DNA of 15,129 nt from positions 1-15,129 of the forward strand of contig JAGLCH010000231.1 in assembly GCA_023146355.1 (NCBI GenBank). Direction: 5' to 3'. Shown in pieces: positions 14,495 to 15,129 of the stretch (the stretch's first letter is position 1; the number at the start of each line of letters is the position of its first letter). The translations under genes were made by a program, and so were the position numbers. The DNA comes from Bacteriovoracaceae bacterium. Its GTDB lineage: Bacteria > Bdellovibrionota > Bacteriovoracia > Bacteriovoracales > Bacteriovoracaceae. The notes beneath the pieces are model-generated. The model was given only the letters and a program-made list of their open reading frames with translations, was not told the DNA's origin and ran no database searches.

Positions 14495-15129
14495 ATGAAA
14501 AAACTTGGGATACTGATTATTATCTACATCCTATTTGTAACAACAGAAGCTATATGTGCCGTAAATGGTGTTGCTAAGCTAGTGAAGTTTCGAGGCGATA
14601 TTTCTTTTGAGGTTCCCGGGACCGGGAAAAAAGGAAAGCTGAAAAAAAATATGTGGTTACCAGAAAGCTCAATTGTGACATCTGGACCAAAGAGCTATGC
14701 AAAGATTCTTTTCATTGACAAAAGTAGACTAACTCTTGGGCCTAAAAGTCAGGTGGTCATTAAGAAGTTCAATAAAAAGTCAGCAGGGGTTATCAATCTA
14801 ATAAAAGGAAAGATCCGCTCACAAGTAACTAAAAATTATATGGAGATGAAAAATAAAGGTAAAAGTAAGCTTTTCATTACCACTAAGAACGCTGCGATGG
14901 GGGTCCGAGGCACTGACTTTCAGGTTAATTATGACAGCGTAAACCGCACAACAGATCTCATTACATACTCTGGAGCTGTTGCTTTTAGCCGCTATTCAGG
15001 TGGAAAACCAGCTTATCAGAAGAGAGATTATCTAGAGTCTATGGTATCTAGTAAAAATGCAGTTATGGTAACAAAGGGAACCTTTTCACGTGCCTCTGAG
15101 CAAGAGGATCGCCCCACGAATGCCTATAA
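14495..15129 (+). CDS. FecR-domain exported protein (3' end cut by window edge)
   Basis: At least 211 codons, open to the end of the window with two extra bases, so the C-terminus is missing. The signal peptide is about residues 1-24 (MKKLGILIIIYILFVTTEAICA). A FecR domain follows: VAKLVKFRGDISFEV, LKKNMWLPESSIVTSGPKSYAKILF, the typical SRLTLGPKSQVVI, VINLIKGKIRSQV, and the hallmark TTKNAAMGVRGTDFQV followed by LITYSGAVAFS. This is the periplasmic FecR domain alone, without an N-terminal anti-sigma part, as found in many delta-proteobacterial envelope proteins of unknown role. The ATG has GAGGTG 5 bases upstream. The 180 bases before it (after the terminator) hold no second gene and no promoter I can call with confidence. 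Confidence 0.85.
   Translation, partial: MKKLGILIIIYILFVTTEAICAVNGVAKLVKFRGDISFEVPGTGKKGKLKKNMWLPESSIVTSGPKSYAKILFIDKSRLTLGPKSQVVIKKFNKKSAGVINLIKGKIRSQVTKNYMEMKNKGKSKLFITTKNAAMGVRGTDFQVNYDSVNRTTDLITYSGAVAFSRYSGGKPAYQKRDYLESMVSSKNAVMVTKGTFSRASEQEDRPTNAY

Overview
The window is an AT-rich, gene-dense stretch of a Gram-negative chromosome. Outer-membrane and periplasmic proteins are present: a beta-barrel ending in a C-terminal Phe, a SIMPL protein, a FecR-domain protein and an AgmX/PglI-type C-terminal domain. Together with an AmpG muropeptide permease, GluQRS and the overall style of the proteins, these suggest a delta-proteobacterium-like lineage. My best guess is Bdellovibrionota, perhaps the Bacteriovorax/Halobacteriovorax branch. 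That is inference; there is no rRNA or other marker here to settle it.

Layout. Left edge: malQ (4-alpha-glucanotransferase), minus strand, with a recognisable promoter. A roughly 400-base stretch without a confident gene follows. Then comes a compact toxin-antitoxin-like pair on the plus strand (1935-2550): a small basic protein and an XRE-type helix-turn-helix protein whose reading frames overlap. A perfect 9+9 bp palindrome sits across the -35 and spacer of a near-consensus promoter, and the predicted transcription start falls at the first ATG. GC-rich inverted repeats lie on both sides of the pair. Next are an exported outer-membrane barrel of unknown function (minus) and a fused LysA (minus). 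In the latter, a diaminopimelate decarboxylase is joined to the C-terminal third of a lysine-type aspartokinase, including the ACT regulatory region but without the kinase N-lobe.

Middle: two small plus-strand genes, a secreted stand-alone AgmX/TonB-C-like domain and a nine-cysteine DUF6485-like protein. They converge on a tightly packed five-gene minus-strand operon (9979 to 6775): a charged hypothetical protein with a TTG start, a 5'(3')-deoxyribonucleotidase, GluQRS (tRNA-Asp queuosine glutamylation), RlmC (23S U747 methylation, Fe-S enzyme) and a SixA-type histidine phosphatase. The genes touch or overlap, so translational coupling is likely. The operon's promoter lies back to back with that of ampG.

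Right: ampG (muropeptide import) converges on a SIMPL-domain periplasmic protein across a hairpin. A divergent succinate-semialdehyde-type aldehyde dehydrogenase follows; it lacks a short conserved loop. Then come an exported protein of unknown function ending at a strong intrinsic terminator, and a FecR-domain protein that runs off the right edge.

Most of the window is ordinary housekeeping. The parts that deserve a second look are the toxin-antitoxin cassette with its leaderless-looking start and flanking repeats, and the kinase-less aspartokinase-LysA fusion. I see no tRNA, rRNA, CRISPR array, insertion sequence or phage gene.
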